From Flavihumibacter sp. ZG627 (GTDB lineage Bacteria > Bacteroidota > Bacteroidia > Chitinophagales > Chitinophagaceae), in assembly GCF_000814325.1 (NCBI RefSeq), contig NZ_JPHF01000007.1, positions 1-64,000 on the forward strand: a DNA stretch of 64,000 nucleotides, read 5' to 3'. The notes under the pieces were generated by a model, which ran no database searches, had not been told where the DNA came from, and worked only from the letters and a program-made list of their open reading frames with translations. Both the position numbers and the translations under genes were made by a program. Numbering within the stretch: the stretch's first letter is position 1; every line of letters starts with the position of its first letter. Below, one piece after another: positions 18,576-26,251 of this stretch.

Positions 18576-19313
18576 ATGATGCGAAACTTAGTTTTAACTG
18601 CCATTTCATCGTTTGTATTAGGTGCCTGCTCAACTTCTCAAAAAATGACAGCCGATAATTCACTCAGCACAAAGGAACAACAGGAAGGATGGCAGCTTCT
18701 TTTTGACGGCAAAACCACCAACGGCTGGCATACCTATGGAAAAAACACCGTGGGAGCAGCCTGGAAAGTTACAGATGGCACACTTCATCTGGACGCATCC
18801 AATAAGAGCGGATGGCAAACCGGCGATGGAGGAGATATAGTTACAGACCAGGAGTTTGGCGATTATCACCTCAAACTGGAATGGAAGATATCACCTAACG
18901 GTAATAGTGGTATCATCTTTAATATACAGGATGACCCCGCTAAATACAAGTATGTATGGCATACGGGGCCTGAAATGCAGGTCCTTGACAATAACGGTCA
19001 TCCTGATGCGAAGATCCACAAACATCGAGCTGGTGACCTCTATGACCTGATCGCCTCTTCAAAAGAAACAGTCAGGCCAGTAGGTGAATGGAATCTTGCA
19101 GAAATCATTCAGCATAATAATAAACTTGAACTCAGGCTGAATGGTGAAACTATCGTCACTACCAGTTTATGGGATGAATCCTGGAAATCATTACTTGCCG
19201 GAAGTAAATTTAGGGATATGCCCGATTTTGGGCGATTCCGTTCCGGAAGAATTGCGTTGCAGGACCATGGAGACAATGTATGGTTCCGAAATATTAAAAT
19301 AAGGAAATTATAA
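18576..19313 (+). CDS. DUF1080 (3-keto-disaccharide hydrolase family) lipoprotein
   Basis: The 245-residue protein has a lipobox (LGAC, near residue 17) and one DUF1080 domain: WQLLFDGKTTNGWHTYG, then DYHLKLEWKISPNGNSGIIFN, then GPEMQVLDNNGHPDA. DUF1080 (Pfam 3keto-disac_hyd) has a concanavalin-like fold and includes enzymes that hydrolyse 3-keto-glycosides, so it fits as the step that splits the oxidised disaccharide or glycoside in the periplasm. It starts one base after the cytochrome stop (two ATG codons in tandem at 18576 and 18579). A strong terminator follows. Confidence 0.87.
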   Translation: MMRNLVLTAISSFVLGACSTSQKMTADNSLSTKEQQEGWQLLFDGKTTNGWHTYGKNTVGAAWKVTDGTLHLDASNKSGWQTGDGGDIVTDQEFGDYHLKLEWKISPNGNSGIIFNIQDDPAKYKYVWHTGPEMQVLDNNGHPDAKIHKHRAGDLYDLIASSKETVRPVGEWNLAEIIQHNNKLELRLNGETIVTTSLWDESWKSLLAGSKFRDMPDFGRFRSGRIALQDHGDNVWFRNIKIRKL

Positions 19314-19330
19314 TTTTCCTTCCCTGAATA

Positions 19331-19366
19331 AAAAAGCCCCCGGAGATCTGATCACGGGGGCTTTTT
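19331..19366. terminator. Bidirectional terminator
   Basis: Stem 19331-19342 (aaaaagcccccg) with 19355-19366 and a 12-nt loop, with T-runs on both strands. It ends both the plus-strand sugar operon and the convergent gene at 19384. Confidence 0.85.
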
Positions 19367-19383
19367 TATAAGTTACAATTTCC

Positions 19384-20265
19384 TTAGATCAACTTAGCCT
19401 TGATATATTTAATACTGGCTTCTACACTGCTTATTGGATCAGGAACGTAGTTGGTTTCCTGCTCAACAAAGAAATGCTTCATGCCGGATACTTTTGCCGC
19501 CTTAAATATGGCAGAATAATCAATCGTACCATTTCCAATCTCCGTATTATTACTGCGGTTCACCTTATCCATATCTTTCACATGCCATAGAGGTACTCGT
19601 CCTTTAAGCTGATTGAATAATGACACGGTATCAATACCAGAAAATGCGACCCAGTATATGTCCAATTCAAATTTAACAAGGTCCTTATCGGTTTCGCGGG
19701 TTAAAATGTCGAACCCGGTTGTGCCATCATAAGATTTAAATTCAAAATCATGGTTATGATAGGCGAACTTGAGGCCGGCCTTTTTCGCAAGTTCAGCACC
19801 TGTATTTAGTTTGGCTGCAATCTTTTTGTAATCATCAAGGCTTGACCTCTTTTCTGCAGGAAGCCATGGAATGGTAAAATACGTATTGCCCATGGTAACT
19901 GCATGACCAAGCATATCATTGATTTCAGTGGTGCCTTCCCCTGTATCGGAAAACAGGAATTTAGCTGGCATATAATGACCACTGATGGCCTTTAGTCCAT
20001 GTGATTTAAGCAAGGCGGCAAATTCAGGTACAGGAATTCCAAAGAAACTTCCATTGTTAAGTCCGAAAAGTTCTACTTCCTTGTAACCGGCGGCAGCAAC
20101 TTTTTCGATCACACCACGTGGATCTTTACTGATCAACTCGCGAAGAGTGTAAAGTTGAAGACCTACTTTCTTAGGTTTGGCTGCTGCCATGAGTGCATCA
20201 GGAAGCAAAAGCATTGCCGGTGTAATCAGTCCGGCCTGCTTTAAAAAGGTTCTGCGGGTAGTCAT
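19384..20265 (-). CDS. Tat-exported TIM-barrel sugar isomerase/epimerase-like protein
   Basis: The 293-residue protein starts MTTRRTFLKQAG, a textbook twin-arginine motif, followed by a hydrophobic segment and an AxA-like site (ALMAAAKPKK), so it is periplasmic and soluble. The barrel begins at KVGLQLYTLRELI. Likely metal ligands lie in YHNHDFEFKSYDG, FELDIYWVAFSG and WHVKDMDKV, with Glu in FFVEQETNYV. It is the third member of this family in the locus. It is transcribed alone, converging on the DUF1080 gene, and its likely substrates are keto-sugars, by context. Confidence 0.83.
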   Translation of the reverse strand: MTTRRTFLKQAGLITPAMLLLPDALMAAAKPKKVGLQLYTLRELISKDPRGVIEKVAAAGYKEVELFGLNNGSFFGIPVPEFAALLKSHGLKAISGHYMPAKFLFSDTGEGTTEINDMLGHAVTMGNTYFTIPWLPAEKRSSLDDYKKIAAKLNTGAELAKKAGLKFAYHNHDFEFKSYDGTTGFDILTRETDKDLVKFELDIYWVAFSGIDTVSLFNQLKGRVPLWHVKDMDKVNRSNNTEIGNGTIDYSAIFKAAKVSGMKHFFVEQETNYVPDPISSVEASIKYIKAKLI

Positions 20266-20327
20266 TTTGCTTGAGATAAATTAGTTATGAATATACGTAA
20301 TCGCTGGAAATTGATGCATACAAAAAA

Positions 20328-20349
20328 GCCGGTCCTGAAAAGGACCGGC
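20328..20349 (-). terminator. Terminator of the rpsL-rpsG operon
   Basis: Stem gccggtcct (20328-20336) with aggaccggc (20341-20349) and a GAAA loop. On the minus strand it is followed by six T. It lies 24 bases after the rpsG stop and shows that transcription stops here instead of running on to fusA. Confidence 0.88.
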
Positions 20350-20373
20350 CATATGAAAAAGTAGATATTTCCC

Positions 20374-20841
20374 TTAAATACGGAAGTGTGAGAATGCTTT
20401 GTTGGCTTCGGCCATACGATGCGTATCTTCTTTCTTCTTGTACGCACCACCTTCACCTTTTGCTGCAGCAACGATCTCATTGGCAAGTTTATCTGCCATG
20501 CTGCGACCATTTCTTTCACGGCTAAAGCGGATAAGCCACTTTATGCTCAGAGAAACCTTCCTGTCAGGACGAACCTCAGATGGTATCTGGAAAGTTGCAC
20601 CCCCAATACGGCGGCTACGAACTTCAACAGCCGGAGTTACATTGGCAATTGCTCTTTTCCAGATCTCATAACCGTCTTCATTAGTGATCTTGCTCACCTT
20701 GTCAACCGCGTCATAAAATATTTCAAAGGCTACGCTTTTCTTGCCCTGCCACATGATATTATTGACAAAACGGGTAACCAGTTTATCGTTATACCGGGCA
20801 TCGGGTGCCAGCGGTAATTTTTTGGCTTGTGCTTTCCTCAT
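20374..20841 (-). CDS. rpsG: 30S ribosomal protein S7
   Basis: The 155-residue protein binds 16S rRNA in the head of the small subunit. The start [18 protein letters not shown] and the section [24 protein letters not shown] are typical of S7. Length is normal. It is second in the rpsL-rpsG pair (18-base gap) and is followed by a strong terminator. Confidence 0.97.
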   Translation of the reverse strand: MRKAQAKKLPLAPDARYNDKLVTRFVNNIMWQGKKSVAFEIFYDAVDKVSKITNEDGYEIWKRAIANVTPAVEVRSRRIGGATFQIPSEVRPDRKVSLSIKWLIRFSRERNGRSMADKLANEIVAAAKGEGGAYKKKEDTHRMAEANKAFSHFRI

Positions 20842-20859
20842 CGAAGAACTATTTTATAA

Positions 20860-21246
20860 TTATTTTTTACCAGCTTGTTTATCTCTCTTAGTACCGTATT
20901 TAGAACGGCTCTGCTTCCTGTCTTTTACACCGGCTGTATCAAGGCTACCACGTACAATGTGGTAACGTACACCCGGAAGGTCTTTAACACGACCACCGCG
21001 GATCAGCACAATTGAGTGCTCCTGCAGGTTGTGACCTTCACCCGGGATATAGGCAATAACCTCAATCTTGTTCGTCAGACGAACTTTTGCCACCTTACGG
21101 AGGGCTGAGTTCGGCTTCTTAGGAGTAGTTGTGTAAACACGTGTGCACACACCACGACGCTGAGGGCATGCATCCAGAGCCCTGGATTTGCTTTTGGCCT
21201 TGATTATTTCTCTACCTTTTCTTACTAATTGCTGAATTGTAGGCAT
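20860..21246 (-). CDS. rpsL: 30S ribosomal protein S12
   Basis: The 128-residue protein sits at the decoding site. The loops PKKPNSAL (Lys43) and [13 protein letters not shown] (Lys88) carry the lysines whose replacement gives streptomycin resistance in E. coli, so this allele looks like the sensitive type. The Asp of KDLPG is the residue that is often thio-methylated in other bacteria. First gene of the operon, 20-odd bases after a consensus promoter. Confidence 0.97.
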   Translation of the reverse strand: MPTIQQLVRKGREIIKAKSKSRALDACPQRRGVCTRVYTTTPKKPNSALRKVAKVRLTNKIEVIAYIPGEGHNLQEHSIVLIRGGRVKDLPGVRYHIVRGSLDTAGVKDRKQSRSKYGTKRDKQAGKK

Positions 21247-21271
21247 TCTAAACCTTATTTATTTGGGACGG

Positions 21272-21301
21272 CAAAGGTAAAACCCATTGCCGATAAAACA
21301 A
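21272..21301 (-). promoter_or_regulatory. Consensus promoter of rpsL-rpsG
   Basis: On the minus strand TTG (21301-21299) is followed by exactly 19 nt and TACCTTTG (21279-21272): a perfect fit to the Bacteroidota housekeeping promoter. The predicted leader is about 20 nt. Confidence 0.75.
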
Positions 21302-21311
21302 AATAAAAATT

Positions 21312-22376
21312 CTAAACTTTATACATCCACTGATGAGGGTCGGGAGCCATGCCCCCCCTGATGGCAGAAAGTCGACTTTTTACCTCGTTGGCAATGCCAG
21401 CTTCCTCAGTATTGAATTGCATGGAAAACTCCTTGTACCTCAGTTCTTTTATCAGGGCTATCACTGCAGCAGTTCCTGTTCCAAAGGCTTCCTGAAGCTT
21501 TCCCTTACCATATGCCTCAAGTAATTCATCTATATTGATCCGCCTTTCCGCAACTTCCAGCCCCATGTCCTTTAATACCGTGATAACACTGTCACGGGTA
21601 ACCCCCGCGAGTATCGTTCCCTCTTCCAGCGAGGGAGTAACCACCTTACCATCAATTACAAAGAAAACATTCATCATCCCTACCTCCTGAAGCCATTTAT
21701 GCTCAAACGCATCGGTCCAGAGCACCTGGTCATATCCCTGCTTCTGCGCTTCGGTTACTGCCAGCATACTACCTCCATAATTTCCTGCATTCTTGGAAAA
21801 ACCCACCCCACCAGGAGCAGCACGGGTATAGGCCTCCTCCACGAGGATCTTCATCGGGGCAGCAAAATATGGTCCGGTTGGACTCAGGATGATCAAAAAC
21901 TTATAGGTAGAAGAAGGTCTTACCCCCAGCATGGTATCAGTCGAAAACATCACCGGACGGATATAAAGGGAATGGTCGGCCATTTGAGGAATCCAGTTCT
22001 TGTCCAATTCTATAAGTTTGCGCATACCATCCATGAAAATCTCCTCCGGAACAGCAGGCATGTTCATGCGCTCTGCCGACCTGTTAAATCTCTTAAAGTT
22101 GTCGTAGGGCCTGAATATATAGGCGTTACCTTCTGAATCCTTATAAGCCTTAATTCCTTCAAAAATAGCCTGGCCATAATGTAATGCCGCAAGCGAAGGG
22201 TCCATCTGCAGGGGCTGGTAGGGTTTGATGGAAACCGATTTCCATTCGCCATCAGCAAACTCGGCCTCAAGCATATGATCCGTAAAATACTTTCCAAAAG
22301 GGATATTCTTCAGAGGGATATCATTGAGCCGGGTCCGTTCAACTTTAGTAACCGGAATATCGGTAGCTGCAATCAT
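21312..22376 (-). CDS. ilvE: Branched-chain amino acid aminotransferase
   Basis: The PLP enzyme that makes Leu, Ile and Val from their keto acids. I place the start at MIAATDIPVTK (354 residues). An ATG 48 bases further upstream adds MAARIFRCYFAANVPI, which does not look like the family and would overlap the likely promoter (TTACTTTG near 22390-22400). The PLP lysine is in EHKWLQEVGMMN. The sections ILSPTGPYFA, GTAAVIALIK and LHYGQAIFEGIKAYK are those of the larger class IV enzymes of about 350 residues. It stands alone, divergent from the gene at 22507. Confidence 0.93.
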   Translation of the reverse strand: MIAATDIPVTKVERTRLNDIPLKNIPFGKYFTDHMLEAEFADGEWKSVSIKPYQPLQMDPSLAALHYGQAIFEGIKAYKDSEGNAYIFRPYDNFKRFNRSAERMNMPAVPEEIFMDGMRKLIELDKNWIPQMADHSLYIRPVMFSTDTMLGVRPSSTYKFLIILSPTGPYFAAPMKILVEEAYTRAAPGGVGFSKNAGNYGGSMLAVTEAQKQGYDQVLWTDAFEHKWLQEVGMMNVFFVIDGKVVTPSLEEGTILAGVTRDSVITVLKDMGLEVAERRINIDELLEAYGKGKLQEAFGTGTAAVIALIKELRYKEFSMQFNTEEAGIANEVKSRLSAIRGGMAPDPHQWMYKV

Positions 22377-22440
22377 AATTGGTACATTTGCTGCAAAGTA
22401 ACAACGAAAAATACGGGCGGCCAAACCATTGGAAGAATTT

Positions 22441-22458
22441 TACTAACACTTGTTAGTA
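22441..22458. promoter_or_regulatory. Perfect 8+8 dyad, possible operator
   Basis: TACTAACA and TGTTAGTA are exact inverted repeats with a 2-base spacer, in the divergent region between ilvE and the gene at 22507. A weak plus-strand promoter (TTG at 22450-22452, then GTAATTTG at 22473-22480) would overlap it. The form suits a TetR- or LacI-type dimer, but no such regulator is nearby. Confidence 0.5.
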
Positions 22459-22506
22459 GCTTGATAACCTGGGTAATTTGCCTGCAACAGACAATCATAT
22501 CCACCA

Positions 22507-23019
22507 ATGTCAATCAATGATATAGAACTTTCCGGTGAATTATTACAGGCACTTTATAAGGATTCACTGGTTATAACCACACCCGAAAAGAGGATCGCTA
22601 AAGAAGTGAAGGCGCCAATGCCCCCGCTTCAATACCTGGGGAACAACAGTAAGCAGTTCGTTATACTCGTAAATTATCCCGAACAGCTTCATCTTCCTGA
22701 TGAGTCATTTACCTTTTTAGCTAACCTGCTGAAAGCCTGCCAGTTAAATGCGGCTGATGTAGCAATTGTGAACCTTGCAAAGCAGGACATTAGTCTGCCC
22801 GAACTCCGTTCTCAACTGCAACCATCTGTGATTGTGAGTTTTGGGGACAATTCACTGAATGCCGAACTTCCCTCCCCAACCCCGCTTATAGCTGAAAAAA
22901 CAAATGAATTCGGGTACATGCTGGCCCCTCCCATTGAAACCCTGAACCAGGTTAGTGATACCGTAAAGCCCCTTAAGAAAAAACTTTGGGATGGAATCCT
23001 TCAATTAATTAAACCTTAG
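22507..23019 (+). CDS. Conserved hypothetical protein
   Basis: The 170-residue protein has no signal peptide or membrane segment. The pattern FVILVNYPEQ, AADVAIVNLAKQD and PSVIVSFGDN suggests an alternating alpha/beta fold, perhaps like a DNA polymerase III psi-type or uracil-glycosylase-like core, but I do not recognise the family. It starts 130 bases upstream of ilvE's start on the other strand and ends 3 bases before rdgB, with which it is probably co-transcribed. Confidence 0.6.
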   Translation: MSINDIELSGELLQALYKDSLVITTPEKRIAKEVKAPMPPLQYLGNNSKQFVILVNYPEQLHLPDESFTFLANLLKACQLNAADVAIVNLAKQDISLPELRSQLQPSVIVSFGDNSLNAELPSPTPLIAEKTNEFGYMLAPPIETLNQVSDTVKPLKKKLWDGILQLIKP

Positions 23020-23022
23020 TGT

Positions 23023-23601
23023 ATGGATCTGATCTTTGCAACCAATAATATTAATAAGATAAATGAGATCCGGCAGATCATTCCCGCCGGATTCAATCTT
23101 ATAACCCTGCATGAGGCAGGCATAAAGATTGATATTCCCGAACCACATGATTCATTACGGGAAAATGCATCTGAGAAAAGCCAGACCATTTATAAGCTGA
23201 CCGGCAAAAGCTGCTTTAGTGAAGATACTGGTCTGGAAGTGGATGCCTTAGATGGCGCCCCGGGGGTAAGATCTGCCCGTTTTGCCAAAGCAGATGAAGG
23301 CTATTCGGGAAACAACGATAAACTCCTGAAACTATTGGGACACAATCCCAACCGTCATGCCCGATTCAGAACGGTCATTTCCTTAATTTTAGAAGGTGAG
23401 GAGTATTTTTTTGAGGGAAAATGCGAGGGAACCATCCTTATGCGGCCAAAAGGTTCTAACGGATTCGGATATGATCCGGTTTTTGTTCCGGATGGCGGTG
23501 AAAAAAGCTTTGGGGAGATGAGCATGGAAGAGAAAAAAACATTCAGTCACAGGCGCAAGGCCATGGATCTGTTGATCGCTTTCCTGCATAAAAGGTCTTA
23601 A
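23023..23601 (+). CDS. rdgB: Non-canonical purine NTP pyrophosphatase (RdgB/HAM1)
   Basis: The 192-residue house-cleaning enzyme hydrolyses dITP, ITP and XTP to the monophosphate. Motifs: FATNNINKINEI (5-16), SEDTGLEVDAL (66-76) with the metal-binding acids, and NGFGYDPVFVP (about 146-156), then SHRRKAM near the C-terminus. Length is normal. Confidence 0.95.
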   Translation: MDLIFATNNINKINEIRQIIPAGFNLITLHEAGIKIDIPEPHDSLRENASEKSQTIYKLTGKSCFSEDTGLEVDALDGAPGVRSARFAKADEGYSGNNDKLLKLLGHNPNRHARFRTVISLILEGEEYFFEGKCEGTILMRPKGSNGFGYDPVFVPDGGEKSFGEMSMEEKKTFSHRRKAMDLLIAFLHKRS

Positions 23602-23630
23602 GCGATCGAAAACCCAAGAAATAAAAAAAA

Positions 23631-24194
23631 GTGGAGCAATCAGGCAACCAAAATATTACGGATTACGACTTAATCAAAGGAAGTATTGCCGGAGACCCCA
23701 GGATACAGGAGATTCTGTACCAGCGGTTTGCTCCGAAAATGTATGCTATCTGCCTGCGTTATGCGGGAAATAATGATGACGCCCAGGACCTGCTCCAGGA
23801 GGGATTTATCAAAGTTTTCAGAAACCTGGAGAAATTCAGGAATGAAGGCTCATTTGAAGGTTGGCTCAGAAGGGTTTTTGTCAATACATCCATTGAACAT
23901 TATCGTAGGAAAGTTCACCTTAACAGTATTTCTGAAAAGGAGGAAGTAGGCATCGAGGATGTTTCGGTTTCGGTGCTGGACCAGTTAGCGGAAAGAGATA
24001 TAGTGCAACTGGTTCAGGAATTATCACCAGGCTATAGGGCGGTATTCAACCTGTATGTGATTGAAGGGTATTCTCATAAGGAGATCGGTGAGATACTCGG
24101 CATCAGTGAAGGCACCAGTAAATCGCAACTAGCACGGGCCAAATCCATACTGCAGAAAAAAGTGGCAGAACATTTAGGCGTAACAAGAAAATAA
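23631..24194 (+). CDS. ECF-type RNA polymerase sigma factor
   Basis: The 187-residue protein uses a GTG start (23631). Region 2 is seen in YQRFAPKMYAICLRYAGNNDDAQDLLQEGFIKVF, split over residues 27-60, and region 4 in SHKEIGEILGISEGTSKSQLARAKSIL near 148-175, with a helix-turn-helix. No region 1.1 or 3 is present. The gene 10 bases downstream encodes a single-pass membrane protein that is likely its regulator. The signal sensed is unknown. Confidence 0.92.
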   Translation: MEQSGNQNITDYDLIKGSIAGDPRIQEILYQRFAPKMYAICLRYAGNNDDAQDLLQEGFIKVFRNLEKFRNEGSFEGWLRRVFVNTSIEHYRRKVHLNSISEKEEVGIEDVSVSVLDQLAERDIVQLVQELSPGYRAVFNLYVIEGYSHKEIGEILGISEGTSKSQLARAKSILQKKVAEHLGVTRK

Positions 24195-24204
24195 CCACCA
24201 GCTG

Positions 24205-25044
24205 ATGAATGATCCTTTACGAGATAAAATGCATGATTGGCAGGCGAGTCCACCACCTGATGCATGGACAAAAATTGCGGGTGAGCTGGAAGAACTGAAT
24301 GCGGAAAAGGCAATCAGCACAAGACTGATAGCTTTTGAATCAACACCTCCCGCTCAAATCTGGAACAGGGTAATGCAGGAACTACACGGGTCGGAACCCG
24401 AATCAGAACAATCCATCCCCCTCAATCCTGTTGTTCCTGTAAGACCATTATATCCTTATCTGATTAGATATGGTGCAGCAGCGGTTTTAATTGGACTACT
24501 CATCTGGGCTTTCAACAGGAATCCATTTGAAAATACTTCACAAACAGCCACCGCATCGCTTGTGCCGATCGAAAATAATTCAGGACCTCAGGTTACTTCA
24601 CCCGTAGTAACTCGTGCTGCCGATGGAGATATAAAAGAAACTCCCCAACTGATACATATAAACGAAGCGCCCCCGGATAGAAGGGAAACCAGGCGACAAC
24701 CACAATATTCTTCACTCCGAAACAAGCCAGCGGCCAGGCACGTAAACGGCAATCCGGAAATCTCTGTGAACTACCCTCACCCGCCAACAATTTCACAGTC
24801 AATGCTTCCGGTACAGAGTAACGAAGAAGGTTATATCATATTAAGACAGGGAGATGGTCAAAAGGTCAGGATGTCGACCAAATTCGCCCCATTATACTAT
24901 TCATTGATCAACCAGCAGGAGCATGCTTCCAATGCCAGCATGCTCAATACTTTACAACAGCGTATAAACCGCTCTCCCTATATTCCAGATCCCAATAATT
25001 TATTTGATCTGCTGCGCTTTAGTGATCTTATTCAACAGGATTAA
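24205..25044 (+). CDS. Single-pass membrane protein, likely anti-sigma partner
   Basis: The 279-residue protein has a cytoplasmic N-terminus with two similar short motifs (PPPDAWTKIAGELEE, about 16-30, and TPPAQIWNRVMQEL, about 48-60), one transmembrane helix (about 86-103, AAAVLIGLLIWAF) and a disordered Pro/Ser/Arg-rich periplasmic part. Such proteins follow ECF sigma genes in Bacteroidota and are thought to hold the sigma factor at the membrane. There is no typical zinc HxxxCxxC motif, so it is not a standard ZAS anti-sigma factor. Function inferred from position. Confidence 0.65.
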   Translation: MNDPLRDKMHDWQASPPPDAWTKIAGELEELNAEKAISTRLIAFESTPPAQIWNRVMQELHGSEPESEQSIPLNPVVPVRPLYPYLIRYGAAAVLIGLLIWAFNRNPFENTSQTATASLVPIENNSGPQVTSPVVTRAADGDIKETPQLIHINEAPPDRRETRRQPQYSSLRNKPAARHVNGNPEISVNYPHPPTISQSMLPVQSNEEGYIILRQGDGQKVRMSTKFAPLYYSLINQQEHASNASMLNTLQQRINRSPYIPDPNNLFDLLRFSDLIQQD

Positions 25045-25071
25045 TAAATCTAACTTTTAAAAATTTAATTC

Positions 25072-25506
25072 ATGGCCCGTATAAGGTTAAGCATGCCCGG
25101 GAAGTTTATATTCACAACTGAGGTGCCGGTGAGGATCACTGATCTGAATTATGGCGGACATGTAGGTAATGATAAAATCCTCACCCTGATTCACGAAGCC
25201 CGCATGCTGTTTCTCAGGAATGCAGGATACACTGAAATGAATGCTGCCGGGGCTTCACTTATCATGGCAGATGTTGGTATTGAATTCAAGAATGAATTAT
25301 TTTATGGCGACCGGCTTCAGGTGAAAATTATTGCTGCAGAATTTACAAGGGTAGGATTTGATATCTTTTATCAGTTGGAAAAAATTAGTGGTGATCAATC
25401 CTCTATCATTGCCCTCGCTAAAACAGGAATGGTTTGTTATAACTATGAGCAGAAAAAAGTAACCTCCCTCCCAGAAGAATTGATCAGAACGCTGGGAGCA
25501 TCTTAA
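25072..25506 (+). CDS. Acyl-CoA thioesterase (hot-dog fold, 4HBT family)
   Basis: The 144-residue hot-dog-fold protein has VRITDLNYGGHVGNDKILTL, close to the 4-hydroxybenzoyl-CoA thioesterase motif in which the Asp/Asn before GG is catalytic, and a long central helix (TLIHEARMLFLRNAGY). It probably hydrolyses acyl-CoA. Substrate unknown. Confidence 0.82.
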   Translation: MARIRLSMPGKFIFTTEVPVRITDLNYGGHVGNDKILTLIHEARMLFLRNAGYTEMNAAGASLIMADVGIEFKNELFYGDRLQVKIIAAEFTRVGFDIFYQLEKISGDQSSIIALAKTGMVCYNYEQKKVTSLPEELIRTLGAS

Positions 25507-25510
25507 TGTA

Positions 25511-26251
25511 TTATTCGTTGCTGTTCCATATCCGCCAACTTTCTTCTGCCTGGATGATAAGCATGTCATAACCATTTGCGATGGTTGCACCTCTTTGCCT
25601 GGCTTCTTTAAGAAACCTGGTTTCAGCCGGATTATAAACAAGATCGTATAAATAATGCCGGGCTCCTATTGCTTCATAGTTAAGCGGAAGTATCGAATCT
25701 TCATTGGGATACATACCAACAGGGGTTGTATTGATCCAAAGGGTTGAACTTCTTAGCAAATCTTCTGTAAGAGATCCATAATTGATGGTGCCATCATTAC
25801 TCTCCATCTTTCTACTTACAATTATAAATTCTATTCCAAGTTTTGAGAGTATATATTGAACAGCTTTGGAAGCACCACCTGTTCCAAATACAAGGGCTTT
25901 AGCATGTTCTTTCCGGAGATATTTTTTCAATGACAATTCAAAGCCGATAACATCGGTATTAAATCCCTGCATTTTACCATCCTGAATTTTAACGCAGTTG
26001 CAGGCTCCGATAGTTTTCACAACATCATTGGCGGAATGGAGATAAGGAATTATAGTTTCTTTATGTGGAATGGTGATATTGAACCCCTCCAAAAGAGGAT
26101 TGGCAAGCATCAATGCAGGAACTTCCTGCACTGATGCCATCGGGAAATTATTATATGTGGCATCAATGCCTTCCCTTTTAAATTTTTCCGTGAAATATCC
26201 TTTGGAAAAAGAATGACCAAGGGGGTATCCTATTAAGCCGAACTGGCGCAT
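25511..26251 (-). CDS. aroE: Shikimate dehydrogenase
   Basis: The 246-residue NADP enzyme reduces 3-dehydroshikimate to shikimate in aromatic amino acid synthesis. It shows the shikimate-binding LIGYPLGHSFSKGYF, the catalytic Lys in NITIPHKETIIPYL, the nucleotide loop FGTGGASKAV and the DLVYNPAETRFLKEA C-terminal section. It is somewhat shorter than the E. coli enzyme (272), as is common in this phylum. Its ATG overlaps the TGA of the upstream ComA-like gene by one base, so the two are translationally coupled. Confidence 0.93.
   Translation of the reverse strand: MRQFGLIGYPLGHSFSKGYFTEKFKREGIDATYNNFPMASVQEVPALMLANPLLEGFNITIPHKETIIPYLHSANDVVKTIGACNCVKIQDGKMQGFNTDVIGFELSLKKYLRKEHAKALVFGTGGASKAVQYILSKLGIEFIIVSRKMESNDGTINYGSLTEDLLRSSTLWINTTPVGMYPNEDSILPLNYEAIGARHYLYDLVYNPAETRFLKEARQRGATIANGYDMLIIQAEESWRIWNSNE

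Noticed and set aside
20374-21246. Streptomycin-resistant allele of S12.
   Set aside because: Lys43 and Lys88 are both present, as in sensitive strains.
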